In this document: positions 17,784 through 26,178 of the stretch, piece by piece
Layout: each line of letters opens with the position of its first letter
Numbering within the stretch: position 1 is the stretch's first letter
Source of the DNA: Kribbella capetownensis
GTDB taxonomy: Bacteria > Actinomycetota > Actinomycetes > Propionibacteriales > Kribbellaceae
Reading direction: 5' to 3'
NCBI RefSeq assembly: GCF_004331485.1
Contig: NZ_SJKD01000002.1
Span: 496,001 to 560,000, forward strand
Length of the DNA: 64,000 nucleotides
Notes under the pieces: generated by a model
The model's input: the letters and a program-made list of their open reading frames with translations, nothing else
What the model was told of the DNA's origin: nothing
Database searches by the model: none
Position numbers and translations under genes: made by a program

Positions 17784-18592
17784 CAGCCCGCGTCCCGCCG
17801 GGTCCAGCGGAAGACGCGCTGGGCAACGAAGAGACCGACCACCAGCCAGACCGCGAGCACGATCGCACCGGTTCCGAGCTGCCACGAACCGCCCGGCTCA
17901 TTCACCTCGAACCCGTCCGGCAGGAACACCGACCGCATGCCCTGCGCGAGCCACTTCAGCGGGAAGATCTCCGCCACCGTGCGCATCCAGGCCGGCAGAC
18001 TGCTGTAGACGAAGTACACGCCGGAGATGAACTGCAGGAGCAGGACCACCGGCGTCACCACCGCGGATGCGGCCCGCCCGGACTTCGGTACGACGGAGAA
18101 CGCGATCCCCAGAACGCACCCGGACGCCGTACCCAGGATGAAGATCCAGACGAAGTTCAGCCACTTCTCCGGCTCGCTCGGGATGTCGACACCGAGCAGC
18201 AGACCGGCGATCGCGAGCAGCAGTCCGAACTGCAGGACGGAGGTGACCAGGACAACGCCGATCTTGCCGATGAAGTACGACTGTGAGGACATCGGCGTAC
18301 CGCGGAGCCGCTTCAGGACGTCCTGGTCGCGCTCGATCGCGATGCCGATGGACAGCGACTGGAAGCTGGTCAGGAAGATGCCGGAGGCAATCATTCCCGG
18401 GGTGAAGTAGGTGGCCGCGTCGACGCCGCCGGAGAAGTCGGTGCCGCTGAACACGGCGGAGAAGATGCCGAGGAAGATGATCGGGAAGAGGAACGTGAAG
18501 ATCAGCTGCTCCCGCTCCCGGAAGAACTCCTTCACCTCCAGGCGGGTCCGGGAGAGGCCGATCTTGAGGGGGGAGGGCAACGCCGTGCTCAT
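17783..18592 (-). CDS. ABC-2 type transporter permease
   Basis: A 269-aa ABC-2 permease with six predicted helices, including FTFLFPIIFLGIFSAVFSG near residues 33-51 and a C-terminal helix GAIVLAVWLVVGLFVAQRVF. The central cytoplasmic segment RLRGTPMSSQSYF is typical of DrrB-type drug or lipid exporters. ATG 18592 overlaps the ATPase stop by 4 nt (ATGA). Together with the upstream ATPase it forms a complete exporter, probably for an antibiotic or bilayer-active compound. Confidence 0.92.
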   Translation of the reverse strand: MSTALPSPLKIGLSRTRLEVKEFFREREQLIFTFLFPIIFLGIFSAVFSGTDFSGGVDAATYFTPGMIASGIFLTSFQSLSIGIAIERDQDVLKRLRGTPMSSQSYFIGKIGVVLVTSVLQFGLLLAIAGLLLGVDIPSEPEKWLNFVWIFILGTASGCVLGIAFSVVPKSGRAASAVVTPVVLLLQFISGVYFVYSSLPAWMRTVAEIFPLKWLAQGMRSVFLPDGFEVNEPGGSWQLGTGAIVLAVWLVVGLFVAQRVFRWTRRDAG

Positions 18593-19467
18593 CGAACCGC
18601 TCCTTCCAGGACCGGAGCGGCCGCGACCGCCCCGATCAGTTCCAGGTAGATGTCTTCCAGGCTCGGCCGGCGTACCTGCAGCTCCGGCACCTCGCCGTCG
18701 TACTCGGCCATCAGCCGCGCGACCTCGGCGGTCGGGTGGTCGGTGCGCACCTCGCGCATCCCGTCGGCAGACAGCCAGGAGACTCGTGCGGTCCGGGCAC
18801 CGCGCCCGCCGAGCGTGTCGGGGGTCGCGACCTCGATCATCCGGCCGTCGGCGATCACGCCGACCCGGTCGGCCAGGTGCTCGGCCTCGTCGAGGTAGTG
18901 GGTGGTGAGCAGGATGGTGGTGCCCTCGGTGCGCAGGTTCTCGATCAGCGTCCAGAACTGCCGGCGCGCCTCGGGGTCGAACCCGGTGGTCGGCTCGTCC
19001 AGGAACAGCAGCTCGGGGTTTCCGACCACGCCGAGCGCGACGTCGAGGCGGCGGCGCTGACCGCCGGACAACTTGCGAGTCCGGGTACGGCGCTTCTCCT
19101 CGAGACCGGTCGCGGCGATCACCTCGTCGGGGTCCCGCGGATTCGGGTAGTACCCGGCGAAGTGGTGGACCAGCTCGGCGACGGACAGCTCGGCCTCGTC
19201 GCGGGAGGTCTGCGACACGATCCCGAGTCGCGCCCGCCACTGCCGGCCCCCGTGCGCCGGATCAGTGCCCAGCACCCTGACCTCGCCCTCGTCGGCGTGG
19301 CGATACCCCTCCAGAATCTCCACGGTCGTCGTCTTGCCGGCACCGTTCGGCCCGAGCAGGGCGAACACCTCGCCGTGGTGGATGTCCAGGTCGACCCCGT
19401 CGACCGCCACCTTGTCCGGGTACCGCTTCACCAGCCCCCGCACCGTCACTGCGTTGTCTGTCTGCAT
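18589..19467 (-). CDS. ABC transporter ATP-binding protein, DrrA type
   Basis: A 292-aa ATPase. Walker A is GPNGAGKT (39-46), the signature is LSGGQRRR near residue 138, and Walker B is LLFLDEPTTGFDP. After the nucleotide-binding core comes the regulatory C-terminal domain of about 75 residues found in drug/lipid exporters of this class (LEDIYLELIG). It is the first gene of the exporter/two-component operon. The 227-nt gap to the divergent mscR gene contains a 96-bp inverted-repeat element. Confidence 0.93.
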   Translation of the reverse strand: MQTDNAVTVRGLVKRYPDKVAVDGVDLDIHHGEVFALLGPNGAGKTTTVEILEGYRHADEGEVRVLGTDPAHGGRQWRARLGIVSQTSRDEAELSVAELVHHFAGYYPNPRDPDEVIAATGLEEKRRTRTRKLSGGQRRRLDVALGVVGNPELLFLDEPTTGFDPEARRQFWTLIENLRTEGTTILLTTHYLDEAEHLADRVGVIADGRMIEVATPDTLGGRGARTARVSWLSADGMREVRTDHPTAEVARLMAEYDGEVPELQVRRPSLEDIYLELIGAVAAAPVLEGAVR

Positions 19468-19551
19468 GCCTCAACCTTCCCGTCCGCACCCCGTCCCCCG
19501 GGAGCGTCGCCCGGCGGACTCCCTGTCCCCCGACCGGTGGACAGACCGTGT

Positions 19552-19647
19552 CCTACGGACAGGAGGTAGAGGGTCGGCGAGCGCAAACGGTGGTAAAGGT
19601 CAGGCGGCGCGAGGGATGTACGTAGACGAGTACGTCCTGTCCTTAGG
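19552..19647. repeat. Inverted-repeat element, copy A
   Basis: Left arm 19552-19569 reads CCTACGGACAGGAGGTAG. The right arm at 19630-19647 is GTACGTCCTGTCCTTAGG, its near-reverse-complement with few mismatches. The arms enclose about 60 nt without an evident gene. A second element with the same arm sequence and nearly the same length is at 42150-42243. Both lie between divergently transcribed genes. Confidence 0.75.
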
Positions 19648-19694
19648 CACGCCGTGAGATGACGAGACCACCCGCAGCCGGTTAGCGTCTGGGC

Positions 19695-20789
19695 ATGGCT
19701 CAGACGGTGCGTGGAGTGGTGGCGACAGGCAAGGGCAAACCGGTGTCGATCGAGGAGATCACGATCCCCGATCCCGGCCCGGGCGAGGCGGTGGTGAAGA
19801 TCCAGGCGTGTGGTGTCTGCCACACGGACCTGCACTACCGGGAGGGTGGCATCAACGACGACTTCCCGTTCCTGCTCGGCCACGAGGCGGCAGGCGTGGT
19901 CGAGTCGGTCGGTGAAGGCGTCACCGACGTGGCGCCCGGCGACTTCGTCGTACTGAACTGGCGTGCCGTCTGCGGCAACTGCCGGGCCTGTCTGCGCGGC
20001 CGTCCTTGGTACTGCTTCAACACCCACAATGCCAAGCAGAAGATGACGCTCAAGGACGGCACCGAGCTCAGCCCGGCGCTCGGCATCGGCGCGTTCGCCG
20101 ACAAGACCCTGGTCGCGGCCGGCCAGTGCACCAAGGTCGACCCGGCCGCCAAGGCCGAGGTCGCCGGCCTGCTCGGGTGCGGCGTGATGGCCGGCCTGGG
20201 CGCCGCCATCAACACCGGGAACGTCGGCCGCGGGGACACCGTCGCCGTGATCGGCTGCGGCGGCGTCGGTACGGCGGCCGTGGTCGGTGCCCGCCTCGCC
20301 GGCGCGGCGAAGGTGATTGCCCTCGACATCGACGAGCGCAAGCTCGCGGTGGCCCGGGAACTGGGTGCGACCCACGCGATCAACTCCAAGGACCTCGACC
20401 ACGACGGGGTCGTCGAAGCGGTCCAGGAGCTGACCGGTGGGTTCGGTGCGGACGTGGTGATCGACGCGGTCGGCCGGCCCGAGACCTGGAAGCAGGCGTT
20501 CTACGCCCGCGACCTGGCCGGCACCGTCGTACTGGTCGGCGTACCCACGCCGGACATGACGCTCGACATGCCGCTGCTCGACTTCTTCGGCCGCGGCGGT
20601 TCACTCAAGTCGAGCTGGTACGGCGACTGCCTCCCGAGCCGGGACTTCCCGCTGCTGATCGACCTCCATCTGCAGGGCCGGTTGCCGCTGGACCGCTTCG
20701 TGTCCGAGACGATCGCGCTGGACGAGGTCGAGGCCGCCTTCACCAAGATGCACCACGGCGACGTACTGCGATCGGTGGTCGTGTTCTAA
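19695..20789 (+). CDS. mscR: S-(hydroxymethyl)mycothiol dehydrogenase
   Basis: A 364-aa zinc-dependent class III-like alcohol dehydrogenase that oxidises the formaldehyde adduct of mycothiol (formaldehyde detoxification) and can reduce S-nitrosomycothiol. Catalytic zinc site: GVCHTD and GHEAAG. Structural zinc site: four Cys in the CGNCRAC...WYC segment. Rossmann motif: [12 protein letters not shown]. The [10 protein letters not shown] segment and overall length match the mycothiol-specific group rather than the glutathione enzyme. The gene is evidence for a mycothiol-using organism. The stop overlaps that of the convergent GNAT gene (CTAA). Confidence 0.93.
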   Translation: MAQTVRGVVATGKGKPVSIEEITIPDPGPGEAVVKIQACGVCHTDLHYREGGINDDFPFLLGHEAAGVVESVGEGVTDVAPGDFVVLNWRAVCGNCRACLRGRPWYCFNTHNAKQKMTLKDGTELSPALGIGAFADKTLVAAGQCTKVDPAAKAEVAGLLGCGVMAGLGAAINTGNVGRGDTVAVIGCGGVGTAAVVGARLAGAAKVIALDIDERKLAVARELGATHAINSKDLDHDGVVEAVQELTGGFGADVVIDAVGRPETWKQAFYARDLAGTVVLVGVPTPDMTLDMPLLDFFGRGGSLKSSWYGDCLPSRDFPLLIDLHLQGRLPLDRFVSETIALDEVEAAFTKMHHGDVLRSVVVF

Positions 20790-21271
20790 ACCTTGAACGA
20801 GATCCACGAGTCCGGAGTCGCGTCGGGCTTGCTCGGGATCGTGCGGTGCTCCCTGGTCCAGACGTCGCCGGACACCTCGGTCGCGACCCGCTGCCAGAAG
20901 CGGACGGCCTTTTCGTTGTTGTCCTGGAACGCGACATCGCACTGTCCAGGGTGGTGCGCGAGCACCTCCTGGACGGCGCGGAGCCCGAGTCGGTTGCGCC
21001 GCATCGGCCGCACCATGAAGAAGGCGTTCAGGACTCGCACCGGTTGGGTCAGCGCCCGCATGAAGCAGAAGCCGATCGGGTTCTCGCCGTTGAAGAACAG
21101 ATAGCCCGCCCAGTCCGGATCCCCGGTCAGCACCTTCTCCAGCCACTCGCTCCGGTAGCCGCCGTCCGGCAAGGGCAGCTGCCCCTGGAACTCGGACATG
21201 TCATGCCGGAACATCAGCCACAACCGCTCCAGCACGACTCGGTCCTCGGCGGCGGCACGTCGTACGAACAT
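20786..21271 (-). CDS. GNAT family N-acetyltransferase
   Basis: A 161-aa single-domain acetyltransferase. [20 protein letters not shown] is the acetyl-CoA binding strand and loop, followed by [19 protein letters not shown], the usual closing strand/helix. ATG 21271 has GAGGAG 4-5 nt upstream, and the 7 residues before it are atypical, so the longer frame is rejected. Amine substrate unknown. A terminator for the upstream minus-strand gene lies just 5' of it, so it is probably its own unit. Confidence 0.85.
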   Translation of the reverse strand: MFVRRAAAEDRVVLERLWLMFRHDMSEFQGQLPLPDGGYRSEWLEKVLTGDPDWAGYLFFNGENPIGFCFMRALTQPVRVLNAFFMVRPMRRNRLGLRAVQEVLAHHPGQCDVAFQDNNEKAVRFWQRVATEVSGDVWTREHRTIPSKPDATPDSWISFKV

Positions 21272-21310
21272 AGGTCTCCTCACCAGCAGCACAGGAATCA
21301 GAACGCAGAA

Positions 21311-21348
21311 AAGCCTCCCGCCGGAAGAAGATCCGGTACGGAAGGCTT
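21311..21348 (-). terminator. Rho-independent terminator after the aldo/keto reductase
   Basis: Read on the minus strand, AAGCCTTCCGTACCGGA pairs with TCCGGCGGGAGGCTT, with a tetraloop TCTT and few mismatches, and is followed by TTTTCTG. It starts 16 nt after the stop of the 21364-22335 gene, which it is well placed to terminate. Confidence 0.8.
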
Positions 21349-21363
21349 ACTGCGTACAGTTTA

Positions 21364-22335
21364 TCAGTCCAGCGGTGCGGTCTTCCCGGCGACCCAGGCC
21401 ATGTCCGGGTAGCGGGCGCCGGCCGGGGTCAGCCCGGACAGCGAGGCGAGGTCGTCCGCGGACAGCTTGAGGTCGACCGCGGCCCAGTTCTCCTCGAGGT
21501 AGCGGCGCCGCTTCGTTCCCGGGATCGGTACGACGTCGTTGCCCTGCGCAAGCACCCAGGCAAGCGCGACCTGTCCCGGCGTCGCGTCGTACCGGCCGGC
21601 GATCTCGCGGACCTGCTCCACCAGCGCCAGGTTCGTCTCCAGGTTCTCGTCGCTGAAGCGGGGGAGGGTACGCCGGAAGTCGTCGTCGGCGAGATCCGTC
21701 GGCAGCGCGCCGGTCAGCAGACCGCGGCCGAGCGGCGAGTACGGCACGAGCCCGATGCCGAGCTCGCGGCAAACCGGCAGCACCGACTCCTCGATGTCGC
21801 GGCTGAACAGCGACCACTCGGACTGCACCGCCGTGATCGGGTGGACGGCGTGCGCTCGCCGGATGGTGTCCGCGGACGACTCCGAGAGACCGAGGTACCG
21901 CACCTTCCCGGCCTCGACCAGCTCCGCCATCGCCCCGACCGTCTCCTCGATCGGTATGCCGGGGTCCGCGCGGTGCTGGTAGTACAGGTCGACGTGGTCG
22001 GTGCCGAGCCGGGTCAGCGACGCGTCGATCGCGGACCGCACGTACTGCGGCGACCCGTTGACGCTCCGGTCGCCGGCGAGCGAGTTGCCGACGATGCCGA
22101 ACTTGGTCGCCAGGAACACCTCGTCCCGGCGGTCTGCGATCGCCCGGCCGACCAGCTCCTCGTTCGCGCCGAAGCCGTACAGGTCGGCGGTGTCGAGGAA
22201 GGTGATGCCGAGGTCGAGGGCGCGGTGCAGGGTCGCGATCGACTCGGTGTCGTCGGTCGAGCCGTACGCGAAGCTCATTCCCATGCAGCCCAGTCCCAAC
22301 CGGCTGACTTCGGCTCCGCTGCTTCCCAGTTTCAT
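21364..22335 (-). CDS. Aldo/keto reductase, MerR-linked
   Basis: A 323-aa AKR with the tetrad Asp48, Tyr53, Lys78, His121 and the C-terminal [13 protein letters not shown] coenzyme segment. It is a clear paralogue of the enzyme at 8748-9737; the starts ([23 protein letters not shown]) are nearly identical. It lies 72 nt downstream of a MerR regulator on the same strand, so it is probably the regulator's main target, induced by an electrophile or carbonyl stress. Ends at a good terminator. Confidence 0.93.
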   Translation of the reverse strand: MKLGSSGAEVSRLGLGCMGMSFAYGSTDDTESIATLHRALDLGITFLDTADLYGFGANEELVGRAIADRRDEVFLATKFGIVGNSLAGDRSVNGSPQYVRSAIDASLTRLGTDHVDLYYQHRADPGIPIEETVGAMAELVEAGKVRYLGLSESSADTIRRAHAVHPITAVQSEWSLFSRDIEESVLPVCRELGIGLVPYSPLGRGLLTGALPTDLADDDFRRTLPRFSDENLETNLALVEQVREIAGRYDATPGQVALAWVLAQGNDVVPIPGTKRRRYLEENWAAVDLKLSADDLASLSGLTPAGARYPDMAWVAGKTAPLD

Positions 22336-22407
22336 CTCTGCTCCTGATTTGGCATGGCTTCGCCCACCGACGGACCGCAGCGGTCCGCCGGTCCGGCGAA
22401 ACGTGAT

Positions 22408-22887
22408 TTACGAGGGGACGATGCCGCCGTACACGGAGATCTTGTAGTCGGTCACCGCCAGTGCGAGCTGCAGATCGCGCAGCTGCTGCTGGATCCGGGC
22501 CCGGTGCTCCTCCATCAGGGCGAGCCGCTGTGGTTCGGTGTGCTCGCCCTGCTCGACCAGGTCCACGTAGTGGCTGACCGTGCCGATCGGCATCCCGGAC
22601 ACGCGCAGCCTGGTGATGACCACGATCCGGGCCAGCGCCCTGCGGTCATAACTACGGTAGCCGGTGTCGTCGCGCTCCACGCGGACGAGACCGATCCGTT
22701 CGTAATACCGCAGCGTGTGCGCGGTGAGCCCAGTGACGTCCGCGGCCTCGGCGATGGTCATCCGCTCGGGCAGGTCGTCCGGCAGATCGAGCAGGCAGAG
22801 CAGGTCGGCGTCGATCGGCTCCGGGTCGCCGTGGAAGGCGGCGATCGCCTGCCAGCGTTCCTGTGCGGTCAGCTCGGTCGTGGTCAT
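22408..22887 (-). CDS. MerR family transcriptional regulator
   Basis: A 159-aa MerR protein. The winged HTH starts MTIAEAADVTGLTAHTLRYY and continues YERIGLVRVERD, followed by a dimerisation helix (residues about 110-150). There is no Cys pattern for metal binding, so it is probably an AdhR/NmlR-like sensor of carbonyl or organic electrophiles. ATG 22887 is chosen over 22941 because an operator-like dyad lies between the two at 22904-22921. It forms an operon with the downstream aldo/keto reductase. Confidence 0.88.
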   Translation of the reverse strand: MTTTELTAQERWQAIAAFHGDPEPIDADLLCLLDLPDDLPERMTIAEAADVTGLTAHTLRYYERIGLVRVERDDTGYRSYDRRALARIVVITRLRVSGMPIGTVSHYVDLVEQGEHTEPQRLALMEEHRARIQQQLRDLQLALAVTDYKISVYGGIVPS

Positions 22888-22903
22888 GTCTTCGACCGTA
22901 CGC

Positions 22904-22921
22904 CTTAGAGTGCGCTCAAAG
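22904..22921 (-). promoter_or_regulatory. MerR-type operator dyad
   Basis: The plus strand reads CTTAGAGTGCGCTCAAAG, two 7-bp arms with one mismatch around TGCG. It lies 16 nt upstream of the MerR ATG. Dyads of this shape between promoter elements are typical of MerR autoregulation. Confidence 0.6.
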
Positions 22922-22946
22922 GCAAAGGTGACCTGGGTCACACTTG

Positions 22947-23342
22947 TCAGGCAGGCTGCTGGCAGTCCTGGCAGGTGCCGAAGATCTCCAGCGTGTGGCT
23001 GATGTCGGCGAAGCCGTGCTCGGCAGCGACCTTGTCGGCCCAGCGCTCGACCGCCGGCCCCTCGACCTCGACGGTGCGGCCGCAGTTGCGGCAGACCAGG
23101 TGGTGGTGATGGCCCTTGGAGCAGCGTCGGTACGCCGTTTCGCCGTCGGCGGTCCGGAGTACGTCGACCTCGCGTGAGTCGGCCAGTGCCTGGAGGGTCC
23201 GGTAGACGGTGGTCAGGCCGACGGCCTCACCGGAGGACCGGAGCTCCTGGTGAATCTCCTGGGCGGTCCGGAAGTCGTCGAGATTCTCCAGCGCCGACGC
23301 TACCGCCGCGCGCTGACGGGTCGAGCGTGTTCCGATGGCCAC
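22947..23342 (-). CDS. zur: Zinc uptake regulator, Fur family
   Basis: A 131-aa Fur-family repressor that binds zinc and DNA. Winged helix with VGLTTVYRTLQAL as recognition region. Metal-binding residues: KGHHHHLVCRNC, and CQDC near the C-terminus. Start GTG 23342 has AGGAGG 4-5 nt upstream; the longer frame from 23390 is rejected. It is the last gene of the zinc operon and should repress it through the box at 26126-26140. Confidence 0.93.
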   Translation of the reverse strand: MAIGTRSTRQRAAVASALENLDDFRTAQEIHQELRSSGEAVGLTTVYRTLQALADSREVDVLRTADGETAYRRCSKGHHHHLVCRNCGRTVEVEGPAVERWADKVAAEHGFADISHTLEIFGTCQDCQQPA

Positions 23343-23392
23343 CGTTCCTCCTGTTCTCTGGTCCACGTCAATTCTCGCAGAAGTCGGCAACC

Positions 23393-24397
23393 CTAGTGCT
23401 CATCCCAATGGTCACCGTGCGCAGCATGCAGGTGACCGTCGTGGACGTAGTCGACATGGTCGTCGTGCTCCACCTTGGTGTGGCCGCACTGCGGATTGTG
23501 CGCATGGGGGTGCCCGGCACTGACAACATGTGGCTCTGGCACCGGTACACCGACCTCCGGCTCCGCGTCGGCCAGCGGCGCGACCCGGCCCTGCCGCCGA
23601 CGGATCAGCGTCCCGGCCGTAGCCGCCACCACGAACCCGGCCAGGGCCAGTACGACGATGGTGGCGCCCGGAGCGACGTTCGCGTTGTACGACGTGACGA
23701 TGCCGGCCAGACACGCGACGACACCGATGATGCACGCCGTGACGAACGTACTGCGGAACGACCGGGTGATCTGCTGTGCTGTCGCCACCGGGACGACCAT
23801 GAGTGCACTCACCAGCAGCAGGCCGACAGTCCGCATCGCGACGGTCACCGTGACGGCAGCCATCACTGCGATGAGGAGGTTGAGCAGTTGGACCCGCAGC
23901 CCGGTCACCCGGGCGAACTCCTCGTCCTGGCACACCGCGAACAACTGCGGTCCTAGCCCGATCGCCACCACCAGGACGGTCACGGCCAGTCCGACGACGA
24001 CGTACAGGTCGCTGGACGAGACTGTGGTCAGCGAGCCGAACAGATAGGTGTTCAGCGTGGCCGCACCTTGGCCGGCGAGGCCGATCAGCAGTACGCCGCC
24101 TGCGATGCCGCCATAGAAGAGGAGTGCAAGGGCAACGTCGCCACTGGCCTTGCCGCGGGCCCGGACGAGTTCGATCGCTGTGGCGCCCGCGATCGAGACG
24201 ATGACCGCTGTGAAGACCGGGGCGGTGCCGGTGAGCAGGCCGAGGGCCACACCGGTGATCGCGATGTGTCCGATGCCGTCGCCCATCAGCGACAGCCGCC
24301 GCTGCACCAGGTAGGTGCCGATGGCGGGCGCGGACAGTCCGGTGAGCAGCCCGGCAATCAGCGCCCGCTGCATGAACTCCAGCTGGAACATGGTCAT
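23393..24397 (-). CDS. znuB: Zinc ABC transporter permease
   Basis: A 334-aa ABC-3 family metal permease with eight or nine hydrophobic helices. It contains the conserved LMGDGIGHIAITGVALG segment and the VGLLLVSALMVVPVATA block. The C-terminal 65 residues are an unusual hydrophilic tail with about 15 His (HPHAHNPQCGH, HDDHVDYVHDGHLHAAHGDH), probably a cytoplasmic zinc-binding extension. Start ATG 24397 overlaps the ATPase stop (ATGA). It works with ZnuA and ZnuC. Confidence 0.92.
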   Translation of the reverse strand: MTMFQLEFMQRALIAGLLTGLSAPAIGTYLVQRRLSLMGDGIGHIAITGVALGLLTGTAPVFTAVIVSIAGATAIELVRARGKASGDVALALLFYGGIAGGVLLIGLAGQGAATLNTYLFGSLTTVSSSDLYVVVGLAVTVLVVAIGLGPQLFAVCQDEEFARVTGLRVQLLNLLIAVMAAVTVTVAMRTVGLLLVSALMVVPVATAQQITRSFRSTFVTACIIGVVACLAGIVTSYNANVAPGATIVVLALAGFVVAATAGTLIRRRQGRVAPLADAEPEVGVPVPEPHVVSAGHPHAHNPQCGHTKVEHDDHVDYVHDGHLHAAHGDHWDEH

Positions 24398-25158
24398 GAG
24401 GTCAGCCACCCTGGTTCGTCGCCACCGTGTGAGTGGTGGACGTGGGCGTGGGTCTGGGAGGCGTGCGGCGGACCGTCGTACACGATCCGGCCGCGACGCA
24501 GGACGACGGACCGGTCGATCAGCGCGTCCATCGGGCCGAGGTCGTGGCTCACCATCACCACCGTGGTGCCGCGCGCGACCCGGTCCCGGATCGCGTCGGC
24601 GAAGATCTGCTGGCTGGCCAGGTCCACTCCGGCCGTCGGCTCGTCCAGGACGAGCAGCTCCGGGTCGGACACCAACGCTCGCGCGATCAGGACTCGCTGC
24701 TGCTGCCCACCGGACAGCTCAGCCACGGCGTCCTTGCGCCGGTCGGCCATGTCGACGATCTGCAGCGCGTCCTCGACAGCTCGCTTGCCGGACGCATGCA
24801 TCGGGGTGAACAGCCGCCGCTGCGACAGCAGTCCGGACGACACCACTTCGTACACAGTCGCAGGTACGCCGCCTGCCGCAGTGATGCGCTGCGGGACGTA
24901 CCCGATGCGCTTCCACTGCCTGAAGCGGGGGACCGGCGTACCGAACAGGCGGACCTGGCCGCGGGCCGCGGGCAGCAGACCGACGACGGTGCGGATGAGG
25001 GTGGACTTGCCGGAGCCGTTGGTGCCGAGGACGGCGACCACCGCGCCCTGGCGGACCTGTAGGTCGACGCCGCGCAGGATCAGCCGGCCACCCAGTTCGA
25101 CCGAGAGATCGGCGACCTGGACGGCCGGCGCAGCGGAGTCCGGTGGTTGTGATGTCAC
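24394..25158 (-). CDS. znuC: Zinc ABC transporter ATP-binding protein
   Basis: A 254-aa ATPase: Walker A GTNGSGKS, signature LSGGQQQRVLIARAL, Walker B LLVLDEP, and H-loop MVSHDLG. Its C-terminus also carries a His cluster (HASQTHAHVHHSHGGDE), like the permease tail. The 4-nt overlap with znuA upstream and the ATGA overlap with znuB downstream show tight coupling. Confidence 0.93.
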   Translation of the reverse strand: MTSQPPDSAAPAVQVADLSVELGGRLILRGVDLQVRQGAVVAVLGTNGSGKSTLIRTVVGLLPAARGQVRLFGTPVPRFRQWKRIGYVPQRITAAGGVPATVYEVVSSGLLSQRRLFTPMHASGKRAVEDALQIVDMADRRKDAVAELSGGQQQRVLIARALVSDPELLVLDEPTAGVDLASQQIFADAIRDRVARGTTVVMVSHDLGPMDALIDRSVVLRRGRIVYDGPPHASQTHAHVHHSHGGDEPGWLTS

Positions 25159-26126
25159 GCGCAGCTGTTCGCCTTCCGGAGCTCCTGCAGGTTCTCCCGC
25201 ATCAGGGTCAGGTACGTCTCCTGCGAGTTCGCGTCGGACAGGCCCTCGATCGGGCTCAGTACGGCGGTCTGCACGCCGACGTCACGGGCGATCGTCTCGG
25301 CCACCTTCGGGCTGACCAGTTCCTCGTAGAAGATCGTGGTCACCTTCTGGGCCTTCACGATGTCCTGGACCTCCTTGATCCGGGCCGGGGTCGGCTCGGC
25401 GTCCGGGGTGAACCCGGCGATGCCGACCATCGTCAGACCGTATCGCTTCGCGAGGTAGGCGAACGCCTCGTGGCTGGTCACGAAGGTCTTGAGCCGGCAG
25501 TCGGCCAGGCCGGTCTTGTAGTCGGTGTCGAGCTCGCCGATGTCGGCGAGCAGGGCCTTGGACCGTTCCTGGTAGCCCGCCGCGTTCGCGCTGTCGGTGG
25601 CGACCAGCTTGTCGGTGACCGCCTTGACGACATCGGCGTACCGGACCGGGTCCAGCCAGAAGTGCGGATCCAGCGCCTCGTCGGTGTAGGCGGCGGGGTG
25701 GGTGGTTCCACCCGGCGTGGCCGCGCCCTGGGTCTCGTCGTGCTCCTCGAAGTCCGCGCCGGTCGCCTCCAGGTGGGCCGCCGGGACGACGTCGAAGCCG
25801 GCGTCCTCGGCGTTCTGCTCGACCGCCTCGTCGACGGCCGGCTGCAGGTTCTTCTCGTAGACGACGAGCTTCGCGGTCGCGATCGTGCCGACCTGCTTGG
25901 GGGTGAGTTCGAGGTCGTGCGGCTCGACGCCGGGCGCGGTCAGTGTGGTCACGTGCACCGCATCGCCCCCCACTGTCCGGGCGATGAACTCGAGCGGGTA
26001 GAACGATGTTACGACGTCGAGCTTGCCGCCAGCAGAGCCGCTGGCGGACGAGCCGCCGCAGCCGGCCAGAGTGACGGCAGCCAAGGCGGTGGCGCCGGCG
26101 AAGACAGCACGAAGACCAGATCTCAT
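25155..26126 (-). CDS. znuA: Zinc ABC transporter substrate-binding lipoprotein
   Basis: A 323-aa cluster-9 metal-binding lipoprotein. Lipobox LAGC with Cys23. The family ligands are visible: the first His in EPHDLEL, the His of DPHFWLDPV, and the His of VTSHEAFAYLAKRYG. A short acidic/His segment (EEHDETQ) lies before the second ligand, as in zinc-specific members. Two upstream ATG codons (26141, 26135) fall within the Zur-like box, so ATG 26126 is chosen. There is no clear Shine-Dalgarno for any of them, so a leaderless mRNA is likely. First gene of the operon. Confidence 0.92.
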   Translation of the reverse strand: MRSGLRAVFAGATALAAVTLAGCGGSSASGSAGGKLDVVTSFYPLEFIARTVGGDAVHVTTLTAPGVEPHDLELTPKQVGTIATAKLVVYEKNLQPAVDEAVEQNAEDAGFDVVPAAHLEATGADFEEHDETQGAATPGGTTHPAAYTDEALDPHFWLDPVRYADVVKAVTDKLVATDSANAAGYQERSKALLADIGELDTDYKTGLADCRLKTFVTSHEAFAYLAKRYGLTMVGIAGFTPDAEPTPARIKEVQDIVKAQKVTTIFYEELVSPKVAETIARDVGVQTAVLSPIEGLSDANSQETYLTLMRENLQELRKANSCA

Positions 26127-26140
26127 GACAATCATTTTCA
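26126..26140. promoter_or_regulatory. Zur-type operator
   Basis: TGACAATCATTTTCA is an imperfect 15-bp dyad (TGAxAATxATTxTCA) of the Fur/Zur type at the znuA start. It lies in the 52-nt gap to the divergent YibE/F gene. A further half-like site TGATTGTCA is at 26153-26161, closer to that gene. Confidence 0.75.
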
Positions 26141-26178
26141 TTTAGTTGGAACTGATTGTCAAAACAGGGAGTTCATCC

